Assembly (NCBI GenBank): GCA_963682175.1
Contig: OY821772.1
Coordinates: 60,720,925 to 60,784,924, forward strand
Reading direction: 5' to 3'
From: Triglochin maritima
Lineage: Eukaryota > Streptophyta > Magnoliopsida > Alismatales > Juncaginaceae
DNA: 64,000 nt
Part shown: positions 24,216-35,400 of the stretch, in pieces
Position numbering within the stretch: the first letter of the stretch is position 1
Layout: every line of letters starts with the position of its first letter
Program-made: the position numbers and the translations under genes
The notes under the pieces: generated by a model
The model's database searches: none
What the model was told of the DNA's origin: nothing
The model's input: only the letters and a program-made list of their open reading frames with translations

Positions 24216-25690
24216 CTAATTCCAATCTGAAATTCTTGTGGTCTTGTGACCAGAATGATTCAAGTAACTCCCAACAGTGCCCCAAACCGGCATCTCATCG
24301 GTTAATTTTGACATCAACTTGTTTTCACCTTCAGTAGCACATGTTTTGTGATTCCTGTCTAGAATTGCCAAAGAGCTCAATCCGCACACGTTCAAATCTT
24401 GAGATGCATTGACGTTGGTGGTGATTGGGGACTCCAACCAGCTCGACAGGCTCGCTTCAACCAGAAAATCTTGTTTTGTGATGTTCTGACATGTTGTAGA
24501 ATCGAATAGAGGCTTGGTTGATATGATGTTTTGGTCTGAACTAAGGAGTATGTTTGGATCTTCCATTGGCTTGTTGTTTTCCTTCTCTGTGGGTTTCAAA
24601 GGCATTCGCTTCGCTTTCACTTCTTTCCACTGTGAAATGTTCCCCACTGGGTTCAGCACGGAATTGATGTGTTCATTCCTATTCCGAGTGTTTCGGTTCG
24701 CTGGGATGACCAGTTCTGCATCTGCAGAAGTAGCACTGCTGGTCTTAGCACTACAGACATCTTTCGAGTCCTGCCATTTATCCATTTGCAATGAAAAGTA
24801 AGAGTCAAATGACTCCTCTTCCTGATCACTTCCACCAACACTGTCATCGTCGAAATCACTATCACCAAATTCAAATTCATCCTCTTCGCTACATTCGTTG
24901 TCGTTGATTGTGCAATTTTGATACCTGTGGTGTAGAGGGTAGGCTTCCTTTAGTGGCTTTCTTTCTTCTTTCACCTCTTCCTGTTCGCCCACATCCAACG
25001 ATGGGTGTTCGTCCTCATGAGTTGGGCCCAGCTCATGCACCGTGACGTTTAAATCAAATCTTACTTTCTTCTTGGTCTTAACGGGAACGAACAAAGCAAC
25101 TTCATTCCTAAGAATCATACAATGTAATGTATATAACAAATTAGCGCCAATAGGAAGAGGCCAAGTAGGAAAACAACAGCAGTTAATACCGTAATCCCAT
25201 CAAACAGGACGGACAATAAGTTGAAGTTATAAAATATTAAACAATCTTGTCTTGCTACTACTGAATTGCTACTAACGTGAATGAATGTTGACGAAAGGGG
25301 GCTAAAGCCACTAGAGCATACTCACTTATGCAAAAAACAATATATAAAAACAAACATTGAGCCACAGCCAAGAAACAAACCAAACACTCCTTCAGGCAAA
25401 ACATCAAACAGTTGGTGTGCAAACCTGATAGTGATAGGCGCAGGGGAGTTTCCATCGGCAACCGGTGCTTCTATGAGCTTCCTCAACACCGGGCTCGAAA
25501 GAAGAGGCTGGCGACCTTCGCAGACCTGAAACAACAAAAACCATCAAAACCCAAGACACACTAAACTAAACCCCTCCCAAAAAAAATCAAATATAAAACT
25601 CACAGCGTCTTGGAGGAGAGACCTCGCGGCCTTCCGGCGCTTCTTCCCCCCCTTCTTGGGGGTCCCGAAGCAGCCTAAGAAGCAACCCAT
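24216..25690 (-). CDS. JASON-like protein, acidic, with N-terminal MGCFLGCFG
   Basis: Three exons, 25604-25690, 25425-25525 and 24216-25107, give 1080 nt (359 aa) with GT-AG junctions. The start MGCFLGCFG followed by a lysine/arginine run, then VCEGRQPLLSSPVLRKLIEA and KKKVRFDLNVTVHE, is typical of the plant family that includes JASON, a protein affecting meiosis II spindle order. This family match is from memory of motif style. Gly2 with Cys3 and Cys7 suggests myristoylation and palmitoylation, hence membrane attachment. Residues about 110-150 are an acidic block (EEDEFEFGDSDFDDDS). The rest is low in predicted structure. Function in this plant is not shown by sequence. Confidence 0.75.
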
Positions 25691-26750
25691 GGACGGGATC
25701 TAACTAACTAACTAACTAACTAACTAAACTAGGTAAAAAGATTAAGTTCTAACTAAACTTGTTGTCATTGATGGATGGATGGATGGAAGTGAGGAGACCT
25801 TCAAACGACCGCTGGGAGTTTGAATTTGAAGTTTTGAACCCAAAATGCGACCGTTGAGTACAGCTGGCAAACCCCATATTAATATATTATGGCTTCTTCT
25901 TGCAATTATCACCCCAAAATAAACCAATTTGCACTCCAAGTCCCCTGAGTTTTTTGTTTTGTTTTGTCAGACTAATCACCCACGTATTATTGATGGATGA
26001 TGATTGATGTTTGTTTCCAAGTTGACTCTCACTATTTCATATGTTTTGAATTTCATTATAATGTTAGGAATTGATTGTTCTAATGATATTTTTATTTGGT
26101 GTCAGTATTCATTTTGCTATTTGTTTTTTTTTTGTAATTTCTTTCGTTTGTGTTCGTGTTACCTGATCGTATTTTCATTTACTGTTCACATTATTTTGTA
26201 ATTCTTTTCTTACGTGTTTTTGTGTCAATTATGTGCAAGTTATTGTTGTAATTTTCATTTAATATTTAGATTTGTTTTTGGTAACTTATATTTTTCTGCA
26301 AGTGGTACCGGTGTGTGATTCATATTATGATGGTGGTGGTGGTGGATGTAAAAGTGTCACCAACTTTAATCTTACAATCATATTTATATTTTGTATTTGC
26401 AGACAACTAATATTTTCTTAAAATCACATGATCATTTTACTGTGAAATACCAAAAAAATCAAATTAAGTGTCATAATTTTCATCTATAACACGTAACTGG
26501 GCCGCACAAAGAATTCGATAAGCCCATAAAAACATCTCTAATATAGTAGGAGTCCAATCAGACTGTTAGAGAAAGAAATCAATCAATAAACAGAAAGAAA
26601 TCAAACGATACAATCAAGTTTCACCACTAAACAGAAAATTAATCAAACAACATAATGAAGTGTCACCACACACATTAATCCAAACCAAAATAATCCTATA
26701 TATATATATAGTCGTGGTAGGTTGGAGAAGAATGATATATCAAAGCAACA
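25691..26750. other. Shared upstream region between JASON-like and defensin-like genes
   Basis: The two genes diverge, so both promoters should lie here. It contains a (CTAA)n run at 25700-25731 just before the JASON-like start and a GGAT run near 25768-25784. No other gene is seen. Confidence 0.5.
26698..26711 (+). promoter_or_regulatory. TATA-box candidate of the defensin-like gene
   Basis: A run of TATATATATA ends about 40 bp before the start codon at 26751. Spacing fits a short 5' leader, but transcript data would be needed to call it. Confidence 0.45.
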
Positions 26751-27131
26751 ATGGCCTCAACAATTACCTTCTCTTCCGCCACTTCCAATAACCTATTCTT
26801 CACTTTCTTGTTTCTTTGTTTCATCCTCTCATCATCAGGTTAATTTCCATGCACGTTTTTAATTGTATTTGATTAATTGGTACATGCATGCATGCATGTC
26901 TTAACATTAACTGATTGATTGTTGTACGTAATGAATTTAGTGAAGAAGACTGAAGGTGTGAAGGTCGACCACGAACTGCAATGTCCCAACAAGGGAACCT
27001 ACTGCTTTCCATCTTCTTGCTTGCAAGATGAGGATTGTAAGAGTGGTTGTGACAAGGCGGGCAAACTCCACGGAGGCCGTTGTGTTCCTGGACTTGGTTA
27101 TACTGTTGCTTGTTGTTGCTGTAGTCACTAA
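26751..27131 (+). CDS. Defensin-like secreted cysteine-rich peptide
   Basis: Two exons, 26751-26838 and 26941-27131, encode 92 aa. The split falls just after the signal peptide, the usual place in defensin-like genes. Exon 1 gives a signal peptide with a hydrophobic core (LFFTFLFLCFILSSS). The mature part has ten cysteines spaced C-x6-C-x4-C-x5-C-x3-C-x10-C-x9-CCCC. Such peptides act outside the cell in defence or in pollen-pistil signalling; which applies here cannot be told. The four adjacent cysteines at the C-terminus do not fit the plain plant-defensin pattern (C…C…CxxxC…C…CxC). It may belong to another cysteine-rich family. Confidence 0.8.
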
Positions 27132-28645
27132 TATCGATCACCAACATTTTCCAAAACATTGTGGGATATCGATTATCGGTAGTCGTTGTCTCATGAGATT
27201 ATGTTAAATAAGGGGAATATATATATATATATATATTTCCTATATTTGTATGGTGGTGTAAGCTCTATTTAAAGAGCATATTAGTTTTGAATGATATAAA
27301 GAAAAATTAATATTACTTCCCATCTTATTTTCTTCTTCCTTTTCATCTCCCTCTCCTCTCCTCTCTTCCCCGACCCACTTCCCTACCGTCGTCATACTGA
27401 TTACTCATTTGATTTTGAAATATTAATTAAGTTTTGATACCTGTTGTAAAAACTCAAAACTCAAACTTGAAAACTTATGTTTGGGAATGGTAAATAAGAA
27501 AGTTGATTAGAGTAAATACGGAGAATCCTAACTGGTGTTTGACAAAATGTATGTTATACGTTAAAGTGACCATCTAAAACTTCACTCCAATTTTTTTTTG
27601 TTTGGATGACAAAATTTGAGTTTTGAGGTTTGTGCTCAAATGACTTATCTAAACACACAGTGTGCTCAACTGAGTAGCAAATTTCATTAATAAATTCATA
27701 CATAAAATATAAATAAATGATGATATCTATGTGTATTTGTTAAATGTAAGAATGAGTTGGAGGATAAATGATTTGACATAATGATATTATTGTAGGATAC
27801 TATGGTTGAGATTATCAGAGAAAAATAAATTGTGGTTAAATGTCGTGTGGTGGAAATGATGACGTCAAAAAAAGAGAAAACTGTGATTATCTTTATTATA
27901 AATGACCTCACTAATTATCTTTAACGTAGAAGAGCAGATCAATATTAAACCACCTCACTGAGAAAACGAGCTGCAAAATGACCGAAGTGAAATTTCATTA
28001 CTCCACAAGAATTCTATCAACTGTAAGTAGGTTTTAAATCATATTTCTATCTAAGCAAAAATGTAAAGCACCATTAATAGTAGCAAAATAATGAAATATA
28101 TTTGGCTTATTTGCTTGGGTGCACTTCAAAAAGATTGATATTGGATTGAGTCTTTGGATTTTTCTTGAGTACACTTGATTTTTTTCCAAAATTAGTTTGA
28201 TACACTTGTAAAATCATGAGACCCAGTTCGTTGACATAATATGTTTGTTTAACATTGGTTTTTTGTTCTTTATGATTTTTGGTATTACGAAGATCTCTCC
28301 GGAATTCATGATAAAATTCCACATCTTACAACTTCGTATAAAAGAATACATCATCACGTCATACTCACTTCATTCATTTGTACAGAAAATTAAATAAATT
28401 TAAATGACAAGAAAATAAAATAAGTGCAACATTACAAGAGTTGGACATATTTATTTGTTGCACAAATTAAAGGTACATAAATATCTTTCTGAGAACTATA
28501 AAACAAAATCGTTGTTATATTAACATTTCAGGTATATTTTATTAAACTCACATCTTGAGTTTAAAGTATTCTCATTTATCTTGATATAGGTATAACGATG
28601 ATTTGTGGACTCGTGCTTTGGTTGGTTCAACTATTTTCTTTCTTT
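27132..28645. other. Intergenic DNA
   Basis: AT-rich, with a (TA)n run at about 27217-27236. No gene or element was recognised. Confidence 0.4.
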
Positions 28646-29000
28646 CACTACTAGAAAAATAGGCTTCATCGACAAATATATATTCGTCAGTGAAGCATCT
28701 GTCAATGTACGTTTTAGTTCACGACGGATATTGTTTTCCGTCGGTGGTCAAATACACACCGACGACAAAAGTTTATAAGTTAATATTTTCGTAGTATTTG
28801 TCAGACCGGAAACGTACATTTACGGATGCTTACCATCAGTGTATGTTTTAGAAAAATAAATTCACGGTAAAATGAAATATGTCGTGCGAAAATAATCACC
28901 GCATGTTTGTGTTACCCCATCGATGTTTGTGTTTGGCGCGGTAATTTTCTTTAAAGATGTACCGACGGATTTATCCATTGGTGTATATTTCGAAAAATAT
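28646..29000 (+). mobile_element. CACTA (En/Spm) transposon terminus, right end missing
   Basis: CACTACTAGAAAAA at 28646 matches the terminal CACTA(C/G)…AGAAAA signature. Behind it are repeated CCGTCGGTG and ACCGACG-type boxes in both orientations (28738, 28758, 28968), as in CACTA subterminal regions. No inverted partner end (…TAGTAGTG) was found downstream, so this is a truncated or deleted copy. The right limit is approximate. Confidence 0.65.
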
Positions 29001-29173
29001 AAGTTAGATGTTTTAAATTAAGAAACTAATAAAATATCACATAGATTTTTAGTTGTCATTTCAAAGTAACATACTTATTCAAATTTAGTAAATACAAACC
29101 ACGTCATTTGTAAATTTTGCGATTTGTGAATCCCATCACTTGCAGATTCAGTGGATTGTGTGTATATATATAT

Positions 29174-29376
29174 AGGGTCAAGCTCTAGTGAGCTCAGGGC
29201 TCATCAAATTTAGTTTAAGCCCCCTACAATCTCACCATTGGATCTTATTTACAGTTAATCTCACCATTCATTAGCATAACCGTTTTTTTCTTAATCTACC
29301 TTACATTTTAAAACGAGCGGTAGATATTGTGGGAGCTTAATTTAGAAAAATTAAACCCTGTGCTCACTTGAGAATT

Positions 29377-29379
<3 letters not shown>
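29174..29379 (+). mobile_element. TA-inserted MITE, family copy B
   Basis: The unit begins AGGGTCAAGCTCTAGTGAGC and ends inversely AGGAATTCTCAAGTGAGC. It sits between TATATATA on both sides. It is the best-kept of the three copies in the window. Confidence 0.75.

Positions 29380-29436
<57 letters not shown>
29379..29436 (+). repeat. (TA)n microsatellite
   Basis: About 28 uninterrupted TA units directly after MITE copy B. A second run, (ATT)n, lies at 29735-29770. Confidence 0.95.
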
Positions 29437-29437
<1 letters not shown>

Positions 29438-29734
29438 CAAACACTACGCTTCTAGTTATATAGAGGTAAGCGTTAGAGAACACATTAATGGTAATACTAG
29501 ATAATTAGAATGCGCTAGAACCAGGAGCGTAGAGTTTGCTGAAATTAATCTCTAGGAGTTGGAGATGTTGAAGGCATTGAGTATTTGACGAGGTTGATTG
29601 GGGAGCACCGACGATGTACAGTCAAGCCATGCATGCATTTTGGCAGACTTGGCTTCCCCTCGTTCTTTCCTCCACCTCGATCGACGTACGTGGAAGAACC
29701 CCCAACTCCCTCCATTAATTACTACATATATATC

Positions 29735-29775
<41 letters not shown>

Positions 29776-30053
29776 CTTATTAATTAACCACAATTAATAA
29801 GTGCGTACCGTGAAATGCAATCTTTGTTTCTAACACAACCAATAATGGGCATTGTGTTGTCGTATGCTTAGGGTTTGCAAAATCTCATGCATGCACGTAA
29901 TTAATTTAAAAAAAATTGTAAGACTAAGAAATATTTAAGGACTCCTCTCATCCCGTGGCCATCTTTAATTCAAACAACGTCGATCCCCTACCTCTTTAAA
30001 TTCGACATTCAATATTCCCAACCATACCACCCACCTCTCCAATTCCCCTACCT

Positions 30054-30061
30054 TATATATA
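30054..30061 (+). promoter_or_regulatory. TATA-box candidate of the glycine-rich protein gene
   Basis: TATATATA lies 89 bp before the ATG at 30150, just after a pyrimidine-rich patch (30030-30052). Confidence 0.5.
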
Positions 30062-30149
30062 CATGTGTTTTCACCCCATACTTGCATGCACACTATCACT
30101 TGTATACATACATCTCTAGTGAGAGAGTGAGGGTGAGAGTTTAGAAGTG

Positions 30150-30917
30150 ATGGAGAGGTGTGGCTGTAGTGTTGTTGTTGTTGTCGTCTTTGTTCTTTGC
30201 TTGTTTGTTGTGAGTTCAAAGGCGAGGATGGTACCGGAGAAACAACAAACAATGACAACCGCGACCACTCCGATGGGTGGTGCGGTGGAGGACGAGAAGA
30301 ATTTTATCAAGTACGGTGGTGTCGGTGGCTACGCCGGTGTCGCAGCCGGTGGTATCCCATTTGGCGGTGTTGGTGCTGGTGGTGGTGTCATAACTCCTCT
30401 TGGTGGTGTTGGTGTTGCCGGTGGTGTTGGTGGTGTTGGAGGACTTGCCGGTGTTGGTGGCGTCGGAGGATTGGGTGGAATTGGCGGTGCAAGCGGGCTT
30501 GGCGGCGTCGGAGGAGTGGGTGGAATTGGCGGTGCAAGCGGGCTTGGCGGTATCGGAGGAGCGAGTGGATTGGGTGGTGCAAGCGGGCTTGGTGGTATCG
30601 GAGGAGCGAGTGGATTGGGTGGTGGAAGTGGTCTTGGTGGTATTGGAGGAGCGAGTGGATTGGGTGGTGGAAGTGGTCTTGGTGGAATAGGGGGGCTTGG
30701 TGGTGCAAGTGGGCTCGGTGGGATCGGAGGAGCGAGTGGACTCGGCGGTGCAAGTGGGCTCGGTGGGATCGGAGGAGCGAGTGGACTCGGTGGTGCTACT
30801 GGACTTGGTGGGATTGGTGGTGTTGGTGTTGGTGGTGTCGGAGGGATCGGTGGTGGTGTTGGTGGCGTCGGAGGTGCTGCCGGTGCCGGTGGTGTAATCG
30901 GACACCACTTTCCATGA
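30150..30917 (+). CDS. Secreted glycine-rich (cell-wall type) protein
   Basis: Single exon of 255 aa. The start is the ATG at 30150, not the GTG one codon earlier. A signal peptide (VVVVVVFVLCLFVV core, cut near SSKA) precedes a short charged stretch with KNFIKYGGVGG. Then follow about 190 residues of glycine-rich repeats built from GGIGGASGLGG and GGVGGVG. This is the usual make-up of structural glycine-rich wall proteins. The repeat units are also nearly identical at DNA level (30470-30800), so copy number may vary by unequal crossing-over. It ends GHHFP. Confidence 0.88.
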   Translation: MERCGCSVVVVVVFVLCLFVVSSKARMVPEKQQTMTTATTPMGGAVEDEKNFIKYGGVGGYAGVAAGGIPFGGVGAGGGVITPLGGVGVAGGVGGVGGLAGVGGVGGLGGIGGASGLGGVGGVGGIGGASGLGGIGGASGLGGASGLGGIGGASGLGGGSGLGGIGGASGLGGGSGLGGIGGLGGASGLGGIGGASGLGGASGLGGIGGASGLGGATGLGGIGGVGVGGVGGIGGGVGGVGGAAGAGGVIGHHFP

Positions 30918-33569
30918 GAGACTAATTAACCATATAATTAATTAAGAGTTGGTAGATGATGGAAGCATACATATGTTCTTGTTCTTTTGCATGCATGAAT
31001 ACATACATGCATGCATTAGTTGATGGTGTTTTGATTAAGTTGGTGCATGTGTTTAATTAGGGTTTGTTAGTTGGTAAGTGTTGTTGTGCGTGGTTCATTG
31101 TTTAGTTGTTGATGGTGTAGGTTCCATCATTGTGTTTTGTTGTGTGTTTGGGATGAGTTCGGTTATTGTTGTTGTAGTAATACATCCAAGCCTTGCATGG
31201 TTTTGTTGTTTGTGTTTTCACATTATCTCAATGTATGAGGGATGATTTTCTTTGATCTTTTCTTTCTTCCTATCTCTGGCATGAAACACTTTAATTAACC
31301 ACTTTTTTCCTAGTTAATATTTTACCATATGTTTTCTTTTTCGTTCTAATGTGAGTTTGGAATTGCTAGTTCAGTAAGCATTAAGTAAACCAAAGTCAAA
31401 ACTTTGTCGATTCTATAAATTTTATCCATTCTGAAGGCGGTTCTTTAATCTAAAACTGAATTATGAATTTTGTTTTTTGCAAGTGAACTGAAACATGAAT
31501 TAATAATTTTTTAGATTTTTTTACGATTTTTTTAAGAGGAACTGCTACTGGTTTACTCATCTGTCCCAATTATAGAAAACCCAAGTATGTAATATTGAAA
31601 CACTAAGTAATATTTAATTTGAACGTGGGGAGGAAAAATATTGAAACCCTAATCAGTCAAACGCTCTAGGGTTTCTCTGGCTTAGTTGACAACTACACTC
31701 CCAATATATGCAGTGCAGTTAGTGAAGATCAAACTTCTAAAACCAAGCATTAACCTTTTGGTTTTGCTCTTCCTTCCACAAGTTTTGGATTTTGATCTGC
31801 ATATTAAGTTGTAACTAACTAACTAACTAACTATATATGTATCTTTGCCTGGTCAAAAGGTAGACAATATAATTGTTCTGCACATTTTGTTCAACGTGGC
31901 TTGCATGCATGCATTCAACCAAAGCCGAGTTATATATATGGTTCTACTTGTTATACCAATAAATGTAGGTACCAATACTATACACCTTAAATGATCAAGA
32001 TATGCACGACAACCTCTTCAACACAACAAATCAAATGCTGGATTCCTTAATCTGAACTTCTGTTTGAAAGTACTCCTTGATTAATTTGTAGGTAGTTTTA
32101 TGTGAAAAAACGTAATTCTACACAAATATATGTATATCCTAAGGCGTTTGAGAACTAGTGGGATACATTTATAATAATTCGTGATCGGTAGGAAACAATT
32201 AGACAACTTATTTTAATAATTAAAATTAATCCTACTAATTTATTAAAAAAAGTGGTTCTTCCTGTAATTGGAAAAACAATACAATTTAAGATAGATATCT
32301 TTAATTTGATGGAATAAGATACCTCCACTATCAATATCAGCACATTTGTTAATCACATCTATAGTAGATCTTGCACTGTCGCACAAAGTGTAACTTGAAA
32401 AGAAGTGCTACTGTAGTCGAGGATGTACGTCTACATTAAATTTGAACATGAGCACTTACATACATATATAAAATATATATTCGATAATAATCTCATAAGT
32501 ATTTCAGCATATATACGTGGTCCCAAGCATCTTTGACATTCGGGCAATCCATATATGGTATATATGTATGATTGCATGTTGGAAATTGGCAATTCATCCA
32601 TTGTAATATCGGAATATAATGTCGACACAAGTGTGTGCTTCTTTCCAAAAGAAAAGATTCACTGAATAGTTATCAGTTTGCGTATATTGAATTTGTCTTA
32701 GTGTTTCTCCTTTTTGATGTGTTATCTAACTTTGTACGTAGGCTAACTGTTTTCCATCGCATATATAGTTATATACCGTTGAGAGAATGAAAAAATCTAA
32801 GATCAACAATGAAGTATTATCCTTAGTAAATTACTTTACCCAATTCAATATATATGTTCAATTTGAAAGTTTTCTCAGTCTATAATTCTTCATATTCTCC
32901 ATCAATAGAAAAGTTCTAAAAGTTTTAACTTTATAACTTTAACACTCTTCGAACATTTTGATCCACCATAATATGTAAATATCTTCATCCCCTTTGCTTC
33001 TTGTTTTTTGCATTCATGAACACACGCGTGGCATTATTTTTTTCTCACTTTTTTTTAAGATTCTGTTCACAATTTATTTTAAAATGGACAATCGTAGGAT
33101 GCATTTGACAATATATTTTCAAAATTTGATGTTAGGTAAAATGTAATTTATCTAAAATCTAAGAAACATTTGGTTTTAAATTATATACATATATATTAGG
33201 AAAAAAATTCAAAATAATAATAATAAAACAATTTGGAAGAATATAAGACTGAGAAACTTATTTGGCAAAATATGAGACAAATAAACGACACCTCAAGTAT
33301 CGATTCTATTACATTAAAAACATCACACAATTTTCATTTTCAGTTTATACCTTTAATGAAAATGACATCGTGGATACCATTTTCATTATACAGAAAACGA
33401 TATCAGAGGCACTGTTTTTACCTAGGGCGAGAAATGGACCGCCAACCCCTTCCCCCGTTCCTTCCACCTCTCAATCCTAACCGTTTTGTCCCTCTCTCTG
33501 GCGAAAAGGAACTCTGAACGTTAGTTTTGTTATGGTTTGGATTTTGGTTTTGATAATCAATGCAATGAT
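30918..33569. other. Intergenic DNA and 3' flank of the glycine-rich gene
   Basis: No gene is recognised. TAAC repeats lie near 31813 and many TATATA stretches occur (31930, 32460, 32760). The 33230-33520 open frames have no known motif. Confidence 0.45.
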
Positions 33570-34650
33570 TGTTGACTTTTTGGCCTTAATCTATGTTTTG
33601 ATGATTTAATCAACCTAATCTTAATTGTAATCAATGTAGAGTAGCACACATATTGCATAACATATATATTGTATTGTGCTAACCTCTACAGGTGATCAAG
33701 ACTAAAGGAAGAAAGAAAATCAAGTCAAGACATGTATTAAAGCTATATTTAAGACATGTATTTTATTTTTGAGTTTTAGGAACATTGTGTAATTGGGCAT
33801 ACTTGAGCTAAAATCAACTCACATACACACAAGGTTCCTTATAGAAGTCACACACAAAATTTCACTTCATTTGGACTTCAATAGATCACTCAAACTTAGA
33901 TCGGAAAGCACTAACACTTAACCTGAATTGTCTGCCCACGTTCGGTCGACCGAACCAAACCTTACGGTCGACCAAGTGATCATAATCCTGTAGTGTTTTC
34001 AACTGCCCACTTTTGGTCGACCGTTCCGACCTTTTTCGGTCGACCGAATTAACATAAATTTTGACCGTTGGGGTTGTCATATTATACCGTCGTATTTGAA
34101 TTATTAGTTAATACCCCAAAATACATTTTGCCTATCGGTCAATCGTGGACCTGTTTCGGTCGACCAAACTTAAACGTCTCGACAAACCCAAATTGCATGT
34201 TAGTTTTCGGTCGACCGTGGACCTTGTTTCGGTCGACCGAATATGATCATGTTTGTCAACCCCGAAAAGTGTTAGTTTTCGGTCGACCGAATCCTATTCG
34301 GTGTTCGACCGTTAACTTAAGTGTGGGCAAGTTATAGCCTATCGTGTTCTAAACCCTATTGGAGATTAAGAGGCTAGCTCTTCTCTCTCCGATATTGTTT
34401 AGAGTTTGGTGAATACTCGGAGGCATCCGGCGCAGCGACAAACATCCTCAAGGTATCCGGATCATCAAGAAGTTTTAGAGAACTTCTAGGTATGAAATTC
34501 GGAGCCCATGTTTGTTTTAATAGAGTTTTGAAACTAGTTATTGAAACAGACTTATGCATGCATGAAACAAATCATAGAAAATTGTAATTGATCCTTATTG
34601 TCCATAAAAATTTCGAAAATATATATGTGCAATTAAACTAGAAATCCTAC
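33570..34650 (+). mobile_element. LTR or LTR-derived repeat related to the nested LTR at 1135-2574
   Basis: It starts TGTTGACTTTTTGGCC. From 33570 to about 33950 it matches the minus strand of 2574-2205 closely (TTTTGATGATTTAATCAACC, TATTGTATTGTGCTAACC, ACACAAAATTTCAC and so on). A CGGTCGACCG array follows at 33943-34311. After about 34330 the match to the first copy is lost. The right end and target duplication could not be fixed; a CCTACA at 34647-34652 is one candidate end. Confidence 0.7.
33943..34311. repeat. Array of CGGTCGACCG palindromes
   Basis: About 10 exact or near copies, mostly paired; 34208-34217 and 34230-34239 start 22 bp apart. Confidence 0.85.
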
Positions 34651-34689
34651 AAATCTTACACCATTTTCAGAGCTATAGAACATGTTTCT

Positions 34690-35400
34690 CCATATGGCAG
34701 ATGCGGTCAATCAAGAACCTGACATCAACGTACATGAAACCATCATTAATAATGAATTGTCGTCATTACCGGCACTAACCGATTTGAAGCATTTGTCGGA
34801 CATTGATCCTATTGAGAATTGGATTCGAGATTCATTGATTAAGAATGTTGAAAACTGAATTGATGGACATAATGAAGTTACTAACTTTGAAGATGAACAT
34901 TAGAACATGGTTATTGGTTGCATATAATTTTTGCTACAAAAGAAGATTTTGTAAATAATTTAAAAGAATACCACGTGCGGGAAACGTTCAATTCAAAGTG
35001 TCGGTGTCTGGGAAGAAATTATTTACAACTTGTTGTTCGAAGAAAGACTATGACTGGAGAATACATGCCTCTCAGAATGAAAGTTCAAGTGCAGATGTAC
35101 ATATCTGAACACAAGTACAGTAACAAGTGACTTTTGCATGACCACGTGCAAAGTGATGTAAGATTAGTTTCCAACATGATTCTTCCCGTTATATATTCGA
35201 GCGAACATCACTATCACTCATGCAGAAATTCAAGTGTTGGTGACGACCAATTATTTCATAGATATTAAGTATGATAAAACTTGGTATGCATCGAAGAAAG
35301 CATTGGAAAAATTATATGGAGTGGACGAGACATCTTATCGTAATTTAAGACGTTTTGCGACTAATATTTGCACCATCAACCTGACACAAGAGATACTCTA
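34690..35400 (+). pseudogene. MuDR-type (Mutator) transposase relic
   Basis: Across shifting frames, pieces typical of plant MuDR transposases appear in order. These are DFVNNLKEYHVRETFNSKC, then WRIHASQNESS near 35055, then HKYSN, then a stretch ending NYFIDIKYDKTWYASKKA and LEKLYGVDETSYRNL near 35250-35360. Stops (such as 34856) and frameshifts separate them. The DDE catalytic part is not seen, so it is an inactive 5' remnant. The start and end are approximate. Confidence 0.75.

Noticed and set aside
30197..30925. Tryptophan/arginine-rich and threonine/serine-rich frames over the glycine-rich gene
   Set aside because: Shadow frames of the GGT/GGN codon repeats; only the frame from 30150 has a signal peptide.
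33233..33517. 94-codon plus-strand frame
   Set aside because: No motif or codon bias suggesting a gene; AT-rich start and low-complexity end.
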